Position numbers and translations under genes: made by a program. Shown piece by piece: positions 50,746-60,161 of a stretch of 64,000 nucleotides of DNA. Numbering within the stretch: the first letter of the stretch is position 1; the number at the start of each line of letters is the position of its first letter. Source of the DNA: an uncultured Blautia sp. (GTDB lineage: Bacteria > Bacillota > Clostridia > Lachnospirales > Lachnospiraceae); the NCBI RefSeq assembly GCF_947654165.1, contig NZ_CANTKB010000006.1, forward strand, positions 71,854-135,853, in the 5' to 3' direction. The notes beneath the pieces are model-generated. The model made no database searches and was not told where the DNA came from. It saw only the letters and a program-made list of their open reading frames with translations.

Positions 50746-53700
50746 ATGGGCGTTGATATGAAGGTCAAAGCGATATACGATTCTGAAATTGGTAACATCA
50801 CCAGATCAGAAAAGAACTGGAAGGATGTGTTAAAGGTCGCAGGTCAGTTATACCGCTATGAATTTGACAATATCGTTATGATAACAGCTCAGAGACCTCC
50901 GGAAAAAAGCACACTCATGGCAGATTATGATACCTGGAAAAAGGTGGGAAGATATGTAAAGCGTGGTGCGAAAGGCTGCGCTATCTTCCCGTCAAGGGCA
51001 CTGAATCCACGCATGAGGTATATATTTGATATCAGTGATACCGGAGGGAAGAATGTTAAGCTGACATGGGACCTTGAGGGAGAAAATCTTAAAGATTATG
51101 TGGATTTTCTCGTATCAGAAGGTCAGATTGAGCAGTACGATAACAGCAACAGGGAGTCTCTAAAAAATATATTAAAACAGTTTACAGGAACAGATGTTTG
51201 GCTTATAATAAAAGAAGAGTTCAAAGACCAAATGACCGAGCTCATGCAGCTATCAGGTAGTGTGATAAAGGAAGAAAGTAAGAAACGCAATGGCTTACAG
51301 CAGGAAATGGACATGGAGCAGCTTGTATATGCAAGTGTCATGTATGCTGTAGGGACGAGATGCGGATTTGACTTATCTGTGCAAGAACAGGATTTCAGTC
51401 AGATCGTAAATATCAAAGACGAAGAGATCATTTACCGTCTTGGTTCCATTGTATGCGATGTCTCCTGTAGTGTTCTTAGAGAATTTAGTCGTAACTTAAA
51501 GGCAATCGAGAGCGAAAGGAGAATTGGATATGTTAGAAGAAATGACTTACAAGGAAGTGGACGGACTGCTTTATCCGCAGATAGAGATGCCGGACGAGAC
51601 GGAGGATCTCACGAAGCTGGGCAAATACGGAAGGATGGCGATGAACTATCTAAAGGAGAACGAGCCGGCGAGATACAAGACGCTGATGAGATTCGGGAAG
51701 ATGTACGAGAAGATGTCAGCGGTAGAGGAGGAAGCGAACCAGCTGTACGACCAGTTAGAGATGCAGTATCTGGCGAAGCACAAGCCACAGGATCCGTCAT
51801 CGACAATGGAGATGTGGAAGATAAGAGAGCAGGCGAAGATGCAGGCAGAGGAAGTGGTACTGAATCAGATAGTGATGCGATTCCACTAGAATCAGATGAT
51901 ACAGAACTGAATAGGGAACTTGATGAAATCAATTCATTGGGTGTTAGTAAGGAAGCCGAATATACACAGGCTTCCTTTTTTTTCGACCAGAACGGGCAGG
52001 CAAGCATTGGCACCATTCATACTGAGGACGAAAACAATAATCAGTTTATGCGTCAGTTCGAGCAGGACAGAAAAGCTGCATTAGCAGGTAAATACAATTA
52101 CCTGAATCCCAAAAAGTCTGCAACAGTACCAGGTGAGTATATCAAACAGGTGCTTATGAGAGGTACAGGTTTTATCGGTGGTAAGGGCAGGGTATGCAAG
52201 ATTTTTGAAACAGAGATTGATGCAGGAACCAGAGCAAAGCGTATCAAAGCAGAATATGGTCAGGGAGGTGCAGGCTGGCCGGTTGACGGACTGGGACTGC
52301 ACGGATATGACACATTTCATGGGAACGGACTGCGTTTTCAGTGGCGAGATGAGAATGGAGAGGTTGAAGGATATGTTTCATGGAAAGATATCGAAAAAGA
52401 GCTTGGTGTCCTTATTCTTACAGGGGAATACCAGCCTGAGACACCTCGTATTGATGAGCTTGCGATGGACGGACTCCGTGAGGATGATGAGGTCATTGAT
52501 GCCGAATATCGGGAAGTGGAACCGGAAGAGGCAGAATCAGAGATTGATGATTATGCAATACCGGATGAGCCAGAGAGCTATGCTTCTAACAGAGATTATG
52601 TAAGTGCAAAAGGCATGACACCACAGGAAGCTGCCGATGAAGACCGCATGGTAACACAGTCAGAATATGGTGCCGAGATAGAAGCTGAAACATCTGAAAA
52701 AGATCCATCAGAGCTTCAGTATATTACACCGATTGATTATGCCAAGCGTATTGAGGAGCTTGATGAAGACCTGCGTGATGCGGCGGAGATTCTTGTATCA
52801 GATTGCAGCTGCTACACTCCGTTTAGGGCATTCCTTATGGATGTGGTGCAGTCTGATTTTGCATTTATACCCAATAAACTTGACCTTATCAGGGATATTG
52901 CATTAGGGACAGATAATGCAGAAAGAAAAGCATATTCCAACAATAAGTATGGTCTTGTGGAGTACTCAATCAGAAGCGGATATGTGAAGATCAGCTATAA
53001 GAACAGGAATGGTGTGCGTAAGGAAGGTGCACTCGATTGGCGTGAGTTATACGAGATTTTATCCTATATGGTAAAACAGCCATTTTACTGTGGAGAAGAC
53101 CAGAAAAAGTATTATCAGGAGACAAAGCAGAAAGCTGACAGGGATAGGATGAATCCGGTCTATAAGAGATTCTTTGATATCGAGGATAGTGTAAGAGCCA
53201 ATCGTCTTGAAACCAGGGAAAGAGCGATTGCAAATGGCTGGAATACCAAGATTGACGAGAATGGTCGTATTGTGTCAGATAATGTCGAACCAGCGTCAGT
53301 TGATGTATCTGATGATTTGCATCGAGATGACAGTCAAAGAGAATCAACCGAAGAATCTCAGTTACAGGATGAAACAGAACTGGCAGTTGCTGACAATCAG
53401 AAAAAGCACAACTTCCATTACAATCTCTGGGAAACAGAAAAAGCCGGTCCAAAAACCCGCTACCAGTGGAATATTGATGCAATCTGCACCTTAAAGCAGA
53501 TTGAGGCAGAAAATCGCCTTGCCACACCGGAGGAGCAGAAAGTTCTGTCGAAGTTTGTCGGATGGGGCGGATTGTCACAGGCATTTGATGAGGAAAACGC
53601 AGGCTGGAGCAAAGAATATGCAGAGCTGAAAGACCTTTTATCTGATGAGGAATACAGTGCTGCAAGGGCAACAGTAAATAATGCCTTTTATACTTCACCG

Positions 53701-56700
53701 GAGATTGCCATGTGCATAAATTCGGCACTTGTCCAGTTTGGTTTCAGAGGCGGCAATGTATTAGAGCCATCTATGGGTATAGGTAACTTCTTTGGAAGTA
53801 TGCCGGAAACAATGCATGAAGCAAAGCTGTATGGAGTGGAGCTTGACAGCATTTCAGGAAGAATTGCAAAGCAGCTTTATCAGAATGCCAATATCAGTAT
53901 CACAGGATTTGAGAATACCACATATCCGGATAACTTTTTTGATGTGGTTGTCGGAAATGTGCCATTTGGGGATTATAAGGTATTTGATCCGAAGTACAAC
54001 AAGTATAACTTCCGTATACACGATTATTTTCTGGCAAAAGCACTTGATCAGGTAAGACCGGGAGGCATGGTTGCAGTAATCACCACAAAGGGAACGCTTG
54101 ATAAGGCAAATCCTACCATAAGAAAGTATCTGGCAGAGAGAGCAGAGCTTGTGGGTGCAGTCAGACTTCCAAATACTGCATTTAAGGATAATGCAGGAAC
54201 TGAAGTGACAGCAGATATCCTGTTTTTGCAGAAGAGGGAGAGAAAGATTGATATTGAGCCGGACTGGGTACACCTTGGTGTAACTGGGAATGGCATTGCA
54301 GTCAACTCTTATTTTGCAGAGCATCCGGAAATGATGCTTGGGGTTATGGAGTATGACACAAGGATTTACGGACAGGACAGCAGATATACAGTCTGTGTGA
54401 ATGATGATGAGAACTTCAATATGTATGAAGCATTAAACAAAGCTATCGGTAATATCAAAGCACAGATGACAGATTTTGAGAGAGTGGCAGATGAGGCGGA
54501 GCAGACGGAGGAAGTTATCCCGGCTGATCCGGATGTGAGAAACTACACTTACACATTTTTTGAAGGAAAGCTCTATTACAGGGAAAATTCCGAGATGGTA
54601 AGAAAAGAAGTATCACAGACTGCCGAGGAGCGAATCCGAAGCCTTGATGAAATCAGACAGATAACAAGAGAGCTGATTGATATCCAGATGGATGGCTGCA
54701 GCGAGGAGGAGCTTTCTGATAAACAGAGACTTCTTAATGTGAAATATGATGCTTTTGTAAAGCAGTATGGAGCCATTACTTCAAAAGCAAACAGAATAGC
54801 TTTCAGGGATGACAGCGATTACCCGCTTCTTTGCAGTCTTGAGGAAGTAAATGAAGACGGGGAGGTGAAAAAAGCGGATATGTTTTATAAGCAGACGATT
54901 AAAGCAAAAACAGTTATAGACAGGGTTGAGACTGCCGTGGAAGCATTAAATGTATCCGTTAATGAATTTGGATATGTAAACCTTGCCTATATGCTCTCTA
55001 TCTATGAGCCGGATATTACTAATGCAAAGGAAGAGCTTGCAGAAAAGTCCGGGCAGACAGCGGATGAGATAACGCTAAGTGATGATGCTTTGGCAGAGCT
55101 TAGAAGGGCAGTTCTTGTGGAAGAACTGGATGGACTGATTTTCCTTAATCCCGACCGTTACAACGAGAACAATCCTGATATCGGCTGGGAGACAGCAGAC
55201 GAGTATCTTTCCGGCAATGTGAGAGACAAGCTCCGTGTAGCAAAGGCTATGGCAGCTGATACAGACAATCCGCAGGCAGAAAGATTTGCAGGCAATGTGG
55301 CAGCACTGGAAAAGGTGCAGCCGGAGTGGATTGAAGCTTCAGATATTGATGTAAAGATTGGTACGACATGGATTGAGCCGCTTGATTATGAGCAGTTTAT
55401 CTATGAGCTTCTCAATACACCAAGAAGAGCAAGGGCAGTCAGAAGCCAGTTTTACAATACAGGCATTCAGGTACACTTAAATAAGATGAGTATGGAATGG
55501 TTCATCGAGAATAAGAGCATGGATAAGCATTCAGTGGCAGCTACTAAGACTTATGGTACAAGCCGCATGGATGCTTATTCTATTTTTGAGGATACGCTGA
55601 ATCTTAAAACTGTAACAGTAAGGGACAGGATTGATGACGGTGATGGCAAATATCATTACGAAGTCAATAAGAATGAGACAATGCTTGCAAGGGAAAAACA
55701 GAACATGATCAAGGAGAAGTTCAAGGAATGGCTGTTTGCAGAGCCGGAGCGAAGACAGAAATATGTGGAGTATTACAACGAGACATTCAATAACATCCGC
55801 CTACGTGAGTATGACGGAAGCCACTTACAGTTTCCGGGAATGAATCCGGCGATTGAGCTAAAGCCTCATCAGAAGAATGCGGTGGCTAGAATCCTTCTCG
55901 GAGGAAACACACTGCTTGCACACTGTGTCGGTGCCGGAAAGTCCTTTGAGATGATGGCTGCCTGTATGGAGCAGAAGAGACTCGGACTTGCCAATAAGAC
56001 GATAATGGTTGTTCCAAAGCCGCTTATCGGTCAGACGGCATCAGAGTTTTTAAGGCTGTATCCGTCAGCAAATATCTTAGTTGCCACAGAGCGTGATTTT
56101 GAAAAGAGTCGCAGAAAGCAGTTCGTATCAAGGATTGCGACAGGTGACTTTGACTGCATTATCATGTCGCACTCGCAGTTTGAGAAAATTCCAATCTCAG
56201 CAGAGAGAAAGGAGAGAATGCTTAACGAGCAGATTGATGAAATCAGCTATGCGATTGATGAGATGAAAGAGCGTAACGGGGAGAGATGGACTGTAAAACA
56301 GATGGAAAGCCAGAAGAAAAAGCTGGAGGAGCAGCTTAAATCACTATCTGATGAAAGCAGAAAGGATGACCTTATAACCTTTGAGGAGCTTGGTGTGGAC
56401 TCTATTATGGTAGACGAAGCACATAATTTTAAGAACCTTGCTATATTTTCCAAGATGAATAATGTGTCCGGTATCAGCAGCAGTGGAGCGAAAAAGTCAA
56501 CGGATATGCAGCTTAAATGCCAGTACCTATCAGAGATAAATGATGGCAGAGGCATTGTGTTTGCGACAGGTACACCGATCAGCAATACGATGTGTGAGAT
56601 GTATGTCATGCAGCTTTACTTACAGAAAGCGGCACTTGAAGAGATGGGGATTTATCACTTTGATTCATGGGCAGCGAACTTTGGTGAAGTGACAACAGCA

Positions 56701-58386
56701 CTTGAGCTTACTGTAGAGGGAAGCGGTTTCCGTTTTAAGAGCAGGTTTAATAAGTTTACGAATCTGCCGGAGCTTATGAATATCTTTAGAGAGGTAGCTG
56801 ATGTGCAGACCGCAGACATGCTTGACCTTGATGTGCCAGCCCTCAGAGGAGGCAAGCCTATTATTGTGGAGTCGGAGCCTGACTGGTATGTGAAGCAGGT
56901 TATGGAAGACTTTGTTGTGAGGGCAGAGCGTATCAGAGGTGGTGGAGTTGATCCAAGTGTGGATAACTTCTTAAAGATTACCCATGAGGCAAGACTTCTT
57001 GGAACAGATGCAAGACTGATTGATAAGGATGCACCAAATAATCCTGACGGAAAGCTCAATAAGGTAGCAGAAAATGTGTGGAAAGAATATGAGAAAGGAA
57101 ATGCCAACGGTCATATAGGCTGCCAGCTTATTTTTTCGGATATCGGCACACCGGGACCGGATAAGGACTTCACTATTTATGATTATCTGAAGGAAACTCT
57201 TATCCAGTATGGTATTCCGGCAGAAGAGATAGCATTTATCCATGATGCCAAGACAGATGCACAGAGGGATGCACTTTTTAAGGAGATGAGGACAGGTAAA
57301 AAGAAAGTTCTTATTGGTTCAACGGACAAGTGTGGAACAGGTGTCAATGTGCAGACACACCTTGTAGCAATGCATCATGTGGATTGTCCGTGGAAGCCAA
57401 GCTCCATTGAACAGAGGGAAGGACGAGGCATCAGGCAGGGCAACGAAAATGAAGAAGTAGCAATCTACAGATATGTCACCAAAGGAACCTTTGATGCATA
57501 CAACTGGTCGCTCGTTGAAAATAAGCAGCGTTTCATCAGTCAGGTCATGACAAGCAAGGCAGTAAGCCGAAGCTGCGAGGATATCGACGAGGCAACACTT
57601 TCCTATGCAGAGATTAAGGCGGTTGCCACCGGTAATCCTTTGATCAAGGAAAAGATGGAGATTGACAATGATGTCCAGAGATTAAAGCTCTTAAAGGCAT
57701 CCTATGACAATCAGAGATATGGACTTCAGGACAACTTTATGATTAAGTACCCGAAGCTCATTAAGACAGCAACAGAAAAGCTTGCCAATGTAAGAGAAGA
57801 TGTAAAGGCAAGGGATAAAGAACTGATTGATAATCCGGAATTTGCCATTACCATAGGCAAAGCAACCTACACAGAGCGTGTGGATGGAGGAACGATGATG
57901 CTTGAAGCAATCAGCAAATGTAAGACCGGAGAGACAACTGCAATCGGCAAGTTCCATGGATTTGAGCTGCTTGTGGAAAAGAACTTCCTTGACATCAATT
58001 ATATGGTGCTTCGTGGAAAGACTGAGTACAAGGCAGAACTTTCCACAAGTCCGGTCGGCAGCATGGTAAAGCTGGAAAACCTGTTCAATGGACTCCATGA
58101 GAACATTGATTTCTTAGAAAAGAAGATTGAGCAGTACCAGAATGACCTTGAAGCATCAAAGGCAGAGTATGACAAGCCATTTGCATACAGCAAGGAACTG
58201 GAAGAAAAACTGGCAAGGCAGTGTGAACTGAATGCTCAGCTTGACCTTGAGAACGCAAAGGCTGTGGATGCAGACCTGAGCGGACCGGAGGAAGAAAGAG
58301 AAGCAGATGACAGGATGGAATCTGCAGCAATTGTAGCAGAGGATAAAGGTGCTTATCCAGCCGACAGAGAGGGCAGAACACGATAG
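50746..58386 (+). CDS. giant DNA methyltransferase / SNF2-type helicase protein (LtrC/DarB-like)
   Basis: 2546 residues. The N-terminal 120 resemble an ArdC-type domain (GQLYRYEFDNIVMITAQRPP; DYDTWKKVGRYVKRGAKGCA). Residues about 262-382 are a low-complexity Arg/Asp/Gly/Glu linker (dual-coding, see tnpV). An adenine methyltransferase domain has motif I LEPSMGIGNFFGSMPE near 1005 and motif IV VVGNVPFGDY near 1069 (NVPF instead of NPPF). A superfamily 2 helicase has Walker A HCVGAGKSFEMM near 1729, SIMVDEAHNFKN near 1888, FATGTPISNT, and motif VI SIEQREGRGIRQGNENEE near 2220. Such proteins travel with ICEs and may modify or remodel incoming DNA and counter restriction (inference from DarB). ATG 50758 is an alternative start. 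Confidence 0.88.
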   Translation: MGVDMKVKAIYDSEIGNITRSEKNWKDVLKVAGQLYRYEFDNIVMITAQRPPEKSTLMADYDTWKKVGRYVKRGAKGCAIFPSRALNPRMRYIFDISDTGGKNVKLTWDLEGENLKDYVDFLVSEGQIEQYDNSNRESLKNILKQFTGTDVWLIIKEEFKDQMTELMQLSGSVIKEESKKRNGLQQEMDMEQLVYASVMYAVGTRCGFDLSVQEQDFSQIVNIKDEEIIYRLGSIVCDVSCSVLREFSRNLKAIESERRIGYVRRNDLQGSGRTALSADRDAGRDGGSHEAGQIRKDGDELSKGERAGEIQDADEIREDVREDVSGRGGSEPAVRPVRDAVSGEAQATGSVIDNGDVEDKRAGEDAGRGSGTESDSDAIPLESDDTELNRELDEINSLGVSKEAEYTQASFFFDQNGQASIGTIHTEDENNNQFMRQFEQDRKAALAGKYNYLNPKKSATVPGEYIKQVLMRGTGFIGGKGRVCKIFETEIDAGTRAKRIKAEYGQGGAGWPVDGLGLHGYDTFHGNGLRFQWRDENGEVEGYVSWKDIEKELGVLILTGEYQPETPRIDELAMDGLREDDEVIDAEYREVEPEEAESEIDDYAIPDEPESYASNRDYVSAKGMTPQEAADEDRMVTQSEYGAEIEAETSEKDPSELQYITPIDYAKRIEELDEDLRDAAEILVSDCSCYTPFRAFLMDVVQSDFAFIPNKLDLIRDIALGTDNAERKAYSNNKYGLVEYSIRSGYVKISYKNRNGVRKEGALDWRELYEILSYMVKQPFYCGEDQKKYYQETKQKADRDRMNPVYKRFFDIEDSVRANRLETRERAIANGWNTKIDENGRIVSDNVEPASVDVSDDLHRDDSQRESTEESQLQDETELAVADNQKKHNFHYNLWETEKAGPKTRYQWNIDAICTLKQIEAENRLATPEEQKVLSKFVGWGGLSQAFDEENAGWSKEYAELKDLLSDEEYSAARATVNNAFYTSPEIAMCINSALVQFGFRGGNVLEPSMGIGNFFGSMPETMHEAKLYGVELDSISGRIAKQLYQNANISITGFENTTYPDNFFDVVVGNVPFGDYKVFDPKYNKYNFRIHDYFLAKALDQVRPGGMVAVITTKGTLDKANPTIRKYLAERAELVGAVRLPNTAFKDNAGTEVTADILFLQKRERKIDIEPDWVHLGVTGNGIAVNSYFAEHPEMMLGVMEYDTRIYGQDSRYTVCVNDDENFNMYEALNKAIGNIKAQMTDFERVADEAEQTEEVIPADPDVRNYTYTFFEGKLYYRENSEMVRKEVSQTAEERIRSLDEIRQITRELIDIQMDGCSEEELSDKQRLLNVKYDAFVKQYGAITSKANRIAFRDDSDYPLLCSLEEVNEDGEVKKADMFYKQTIKAKTVIDRVETAVEALNVSVNEFGYVNLAYMLSIYEPDITNAKEELAEKSGQTADEITLSDDALAELRRAVLVEELDGLIFLNPDRYNENNPDIGWETADEYLSGNVRDKLRVAKAMAADTDNPQAERFAGNVAALEKVQPEWIEASDIDVKIGTTWIEPLDYEQFIYELLNTPRRARAVRSQFYNTGIQVHLNKMSMEWFIENKSMDKHSVAATKTYGTSRMDAYSIFEDTLNLKTVTVRDRIDDGDGKYHYEVNKNETMLAREKQNMIKEKFKEWLFAEPERRQKYVEYYNETFNNIRLREYDGSHLQFPGMNPAIELKPHQKNAVARILLGGNTLLAHCVGAGKSFEMMAACMEQKRLGLANKTIMVVPKPLIGQTASEFLRLYPSANILVATERDFEKSRRKQFVSRIATGDFDCIIMSHSQFEKIPISAERKERMLNEQIDEISYAIDEMKERNGERWTVKQMESQKKKLEEQLKSLSDESRKDDLITFEELGVDSIMVDEAHNFKNLAIFSKMNNVSGISSSGAKKSTDMQLKCQYLSEINDGRGIVFATGTPISNTMCEMYVMQLYLQKAALEEMGIYHFDSWAANFGEVTTALELTVEGSGFRFKSRFNKFTNLPELMNIFREVADVQTADMLDLDVPALRGGKPIIVESEPDWYVKQVMEDFVVRAERIRGGGVDPSVDNFLKITHEARLLGTDARLIDKDAPNNPDGKLNKVAENVWKEYEKGNANGHIGCQLIFSDIGTPGPDKDFTIYDYLKETLIQYGIPAEEIAFIHDAKTDAQRDALFKEMRTGKKKVLIGSTDKCGTGVNVQTHLVAMHHVDCPWKPSSIEQREGRGIRQGNENEEVAIYRYVTKGTFDAYNWSLVENKQRFISQVMTSKAVSRSCEDIDEATLSYAEIKAVATGNPLIKEKMEIDNDVQRLKLLKASYDNQRYGLQDNFMIKYPKLIKTATEKLANVREDVKARDKELIDNPEFAITIGKATYTERVDGGTMMLEAISKCKTGETTAIGKFHGFELLVEKNFLDINYMVLRGKTEYKAELSTSPVGSMVKLENLFNGLHENIDFLEKKIEQYQNDLEASKAEYDKPFAYSKELEEKLARQCELNAQLDLENAKAVDADLSGPEEEREADDRMESAAIVAEDKGAYPADREGRTR
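51530..51889 (+). CDS. tnpV: TnpV-family protein, nested in another frame of the giant gene
   Basis: 119 residues from ATG 51530, with a perfect ribosome site AAAGGAG at 51515-51521. The sequence is protein-like, with balanced composition: LEEMTYKEVDGLLYPQIEMP, LGKYGRMAMNYLKENEPARY, and a C-terminal AKMQAEEVVLNQIVMRFH. This matches the TnpV transposon-protein pattern as I know it. It lies entirely inside the 50746-58386 gene but in a different frame. In the host frame the same bases encode a low-complexity linker. The family's function is not established. The overlap is visible in the sequence; family membership is recognition without a search. Confidence 0.72.
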   Translation: MLEEMTYKEVDGLLYPQIEMPDETEDLTKLGKYGRMAMNYLKENEPARYKTLMRFGKMYEKMSAVEEEANQLYDQLEMQYLAKHKPQDPSSTMEMWKIREQAKMQAEEVVLNQIVMRFH

Positions 58387-58399
58387 GAGAGTGAATAAT

Positions 58400-59017
58400 A
58401 TGAGCATAAGAAAAGTGGTCGCAGGACTACTGATTACAGCAGGGATTGCCATTATGGCAGTCCCTTTTTTCTGGCGGGCAACAGGAGAAAAACAGACAGA
58501 ACAGCTCATAAGTGAATTTGAGCAGACATTGGAGGATGATTACGATGAAGAAACAGGTGTGGAGGAAGAGCAAACCTCCATTAGTGAAGAGGATGAAGCC
58601 ATTTTTAAAGAAGGCGGTGTTATCGGTATCATTGAGATACCGGGCATAGATATCCGGTATCCGGTAATGGAAGGAACCACAAGTAAAGTGCTTAATGCCG
58701 GGATCGGTCATATAGAAGAAACAGCAGGGATTGGGGAGAGTGGCAACTGTGTATTGTGCGGTCACAATGGCAGCAGATATGGCACATTTTTTACACCACT
58801 AAGTCAGATATCCATAGGTGATGAAGTAATGATAACCGACAAAAATGGACAGAAGCATATCTATGAGGTAACAGAGACAGATGTAGTAAATCCGTATGAT
58901 AACAGCATCAAGACACAGGGTGATGAAAAAGAACTAACTCTTTTTACCTGTTCCCAGAAAGGAACCATGCGTTTTGTAGTCAGGTGCATTTATAAGGAGG
59001 CGGAGATGGATGAATAA
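58400..59017 (+). CDS. sortase (TLxTC type)
   Basis: 205 residues from ATG 58400 (GATAGGAGAGTG upstream). It has one N-terminal membrane helix (VVAGLLITAGIAIMAVPFFW), an acidic stalk, then the sortase barrel: IIEIPGIDIRYPVMEG, catalytic His in VLCGHNGSRYG, catalytic Cys in TLFTCSQKGT and the Arg in MRFVVRC. It is a transpeptidase anchoring LPxTG-type proteins to the wall. The only LPxTG protein in the window is the element's own adhesin with LPQTG, so a dedicated pair is likely. The class (D- or B-like) is not certain. Confidence 0.88.
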   Translation: MSIRKVVAGLLITAGIAIMAVPFFWRATGEKQTEQLISEFEQTLEDDYDEETGVEEEQTSISEEDEAIFKEGGVIGIIEIPGIDIRYPVMEGTTSKVLNAGIGHIEETAGIGESGNCVLCGHNGSRYGTFFTPLSQISIGDEVMITDKNGQKHIYEVTETDVVNPYDNSIKTQGDEKELTLFTCSQKGTMRFVVRCIYKEAEMDE

Positions 59018-59378
59018 GAGATACCGGTTAGGTGAGATAGAAGAGGCAGTATCGGAAATGGAAGAGCTAATTGACATCGAGGATGATATTGCAGAGATTG
59101 ATGATGAATTTCAGATAGTCGTAAGCGGCTGGTCTGTGTATGTCGAAAGCCTGAATCTGACACTCAGACAGGGAATAGCCTGTGTATGGGATGCAGTGGA
59201 AGGATTATTTATGCCTGATTTTGATGTGACCATCGTGTATGAGGGGAACATTGAAACACAGGAGTGGCTCTACTATGAGCAGGACGGAATGGTCGTTACA
59301 CTTGGCAACTGGTTAAATGGCAGATTGTCTTGTGAACAGATAGAACAGCTTTGGTGTGAGTTTATCATACCGGAGTAA
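59010..59378 (+). CDS. hypothetical acidic element protein
   Basis: 122 residues: MNKRYRLGEIEEAVSEMEEL, then IDIEDDIAEIDDEFQIVVSG. Acidic, soluble, no recognised motif. Starts inside the sortase 3' end (8-base overlap) with AAGGAGGCGGAGATGG upstream, so translation is coupled to the sortase. Confidence 0.6.
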   Translation: MNKRYRLGEIEEAVSEMEELIDIEDDIAEIDDEFQIVVSGWSVYVESLNLTLRQGIACVWDAVEGLFMPDFDVTIVYEGNIETQEWLYYEQDGMVVTLGNWLNGRLSCEQIEQLWCEFIIPE

Positions 59379-59411
59379 AACAAAGAACAAAAAGAAAGCG
59401 AGGAATAGCAT

Positions 59412-60101
59412 ATGAAGTATTCAATTAAGGTAAACGAAGTAAGGGCAAAAGAGGGCAGCAATATCAAAGGATTTGCAACAGTGGTATTCGGTGATTCATT
59501 TAAGATCACCAATATTGCAATCCTTGAGAATAAGGATAAGGGAGAGCTTTTCGTATCAATGCCAAGATACCGCTCCAATGAGCGTGATGAAAGCAACGGT
59601 GTGATCTATAAGGATGTGTGCAATCCTATTACAGCAGAGTTTCGAGAGGAACTCTATACCAATATCCTTGATGCCTATGCAAGAATTAAGGAACCGGAGA
59701 AAGAGGAGACACAGAAGCAGGAGCGTACACAGGAAATGCCGGAGTTTTCCGTAACTGTGACACCTTATGAGAGGGAAGGTAGTAACATCAAGGGACTTGC
59801 ACGCATTTATTTTGAAAACAGTTTCATCGTAAATAATATCAATATCGTGCAGGGTAAAGAGAAAATCTTTGTATCAATGCCTTCTTATAAGACAAAGCAG
59901 GTGGATGAGCAGGGCAAGCCAATCTATCAGGATGTCTGCTATCCGGTCACAAAGGATTTCAGGGAAAAACTCTATAATGAGATTATCTCTGAATATGAGA
60001 AAGCAAAGGATAAGAGCAACGAAAAGGCAAGAGAGAGTGCAGAGAAACATCATGGCAATCCCGATAAAGAGAAGGACAAAGAGGCGACGCCCTTTCGATA
60101 A
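59412..60101 (+). CDS. double-domain SpoVG-like protein
   Basis: 229 residues with two tandem SpoVG-type domains. The first (about 1-95) reads VNEVRAKEGSNIKGFATVVF then ELFVSMPRYRS and VCNPITAEFREELY. The second (about 113-205) reads VTPYEREGSNIKGLARIYFE then IFVSMPSYKTK and VCYPVTKDFREKLYNEII. The C-terminal tail is Lys/Glu-rich. Chromosomal SpoVG is about 90 residues with one domain and binds nucleic acid as a regulator. Here a duplication and fusion makes a covalent dimer. Regulation of element genes or host processes is inferred. Confidence 0.85.
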   Translation: MKYSIKVNEVRAKEGSNIKGFATVVFGDSFKITNIAILENKDKGELFVSMPRYRSNERDESNGVIYKDVCNPITAEFREELYTNILDAYARIKEPEKEETQKQERTQEMPEFSVTVTPYEREGSNIKGLARIYFENSFIVNNINIVQGKEKIFVSMPSYKTKQVDEQGKPIYQDVCYPVTKDFREKLYNEIISEYEKAKDKSNEKARESAEKHHGNPDKEKDKEATPFR

Positions 60102-60161
60102 TCAGTAATCAGAGTACAGGGGCGGCCAAGGCTGCCCCATTTACAGAATGGAGGAAACAGA

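Noticed and set aside
52178..52603. 141-codon alternative-frame ORF in the giant gene
   Set aside because: Rich in Arg, Met, Gln and Leu as shadow frames are, with no ribosome site. The host frame here encodes an ordered domain, unlike the tnpV region.
53207..54055. Further + strand alternative frames (53207-53494, 53792-54055) in the giant gene
   Set aside because: Same shadow composition, no ribosome sites, and they overlap the conserved methyltransferase domain.
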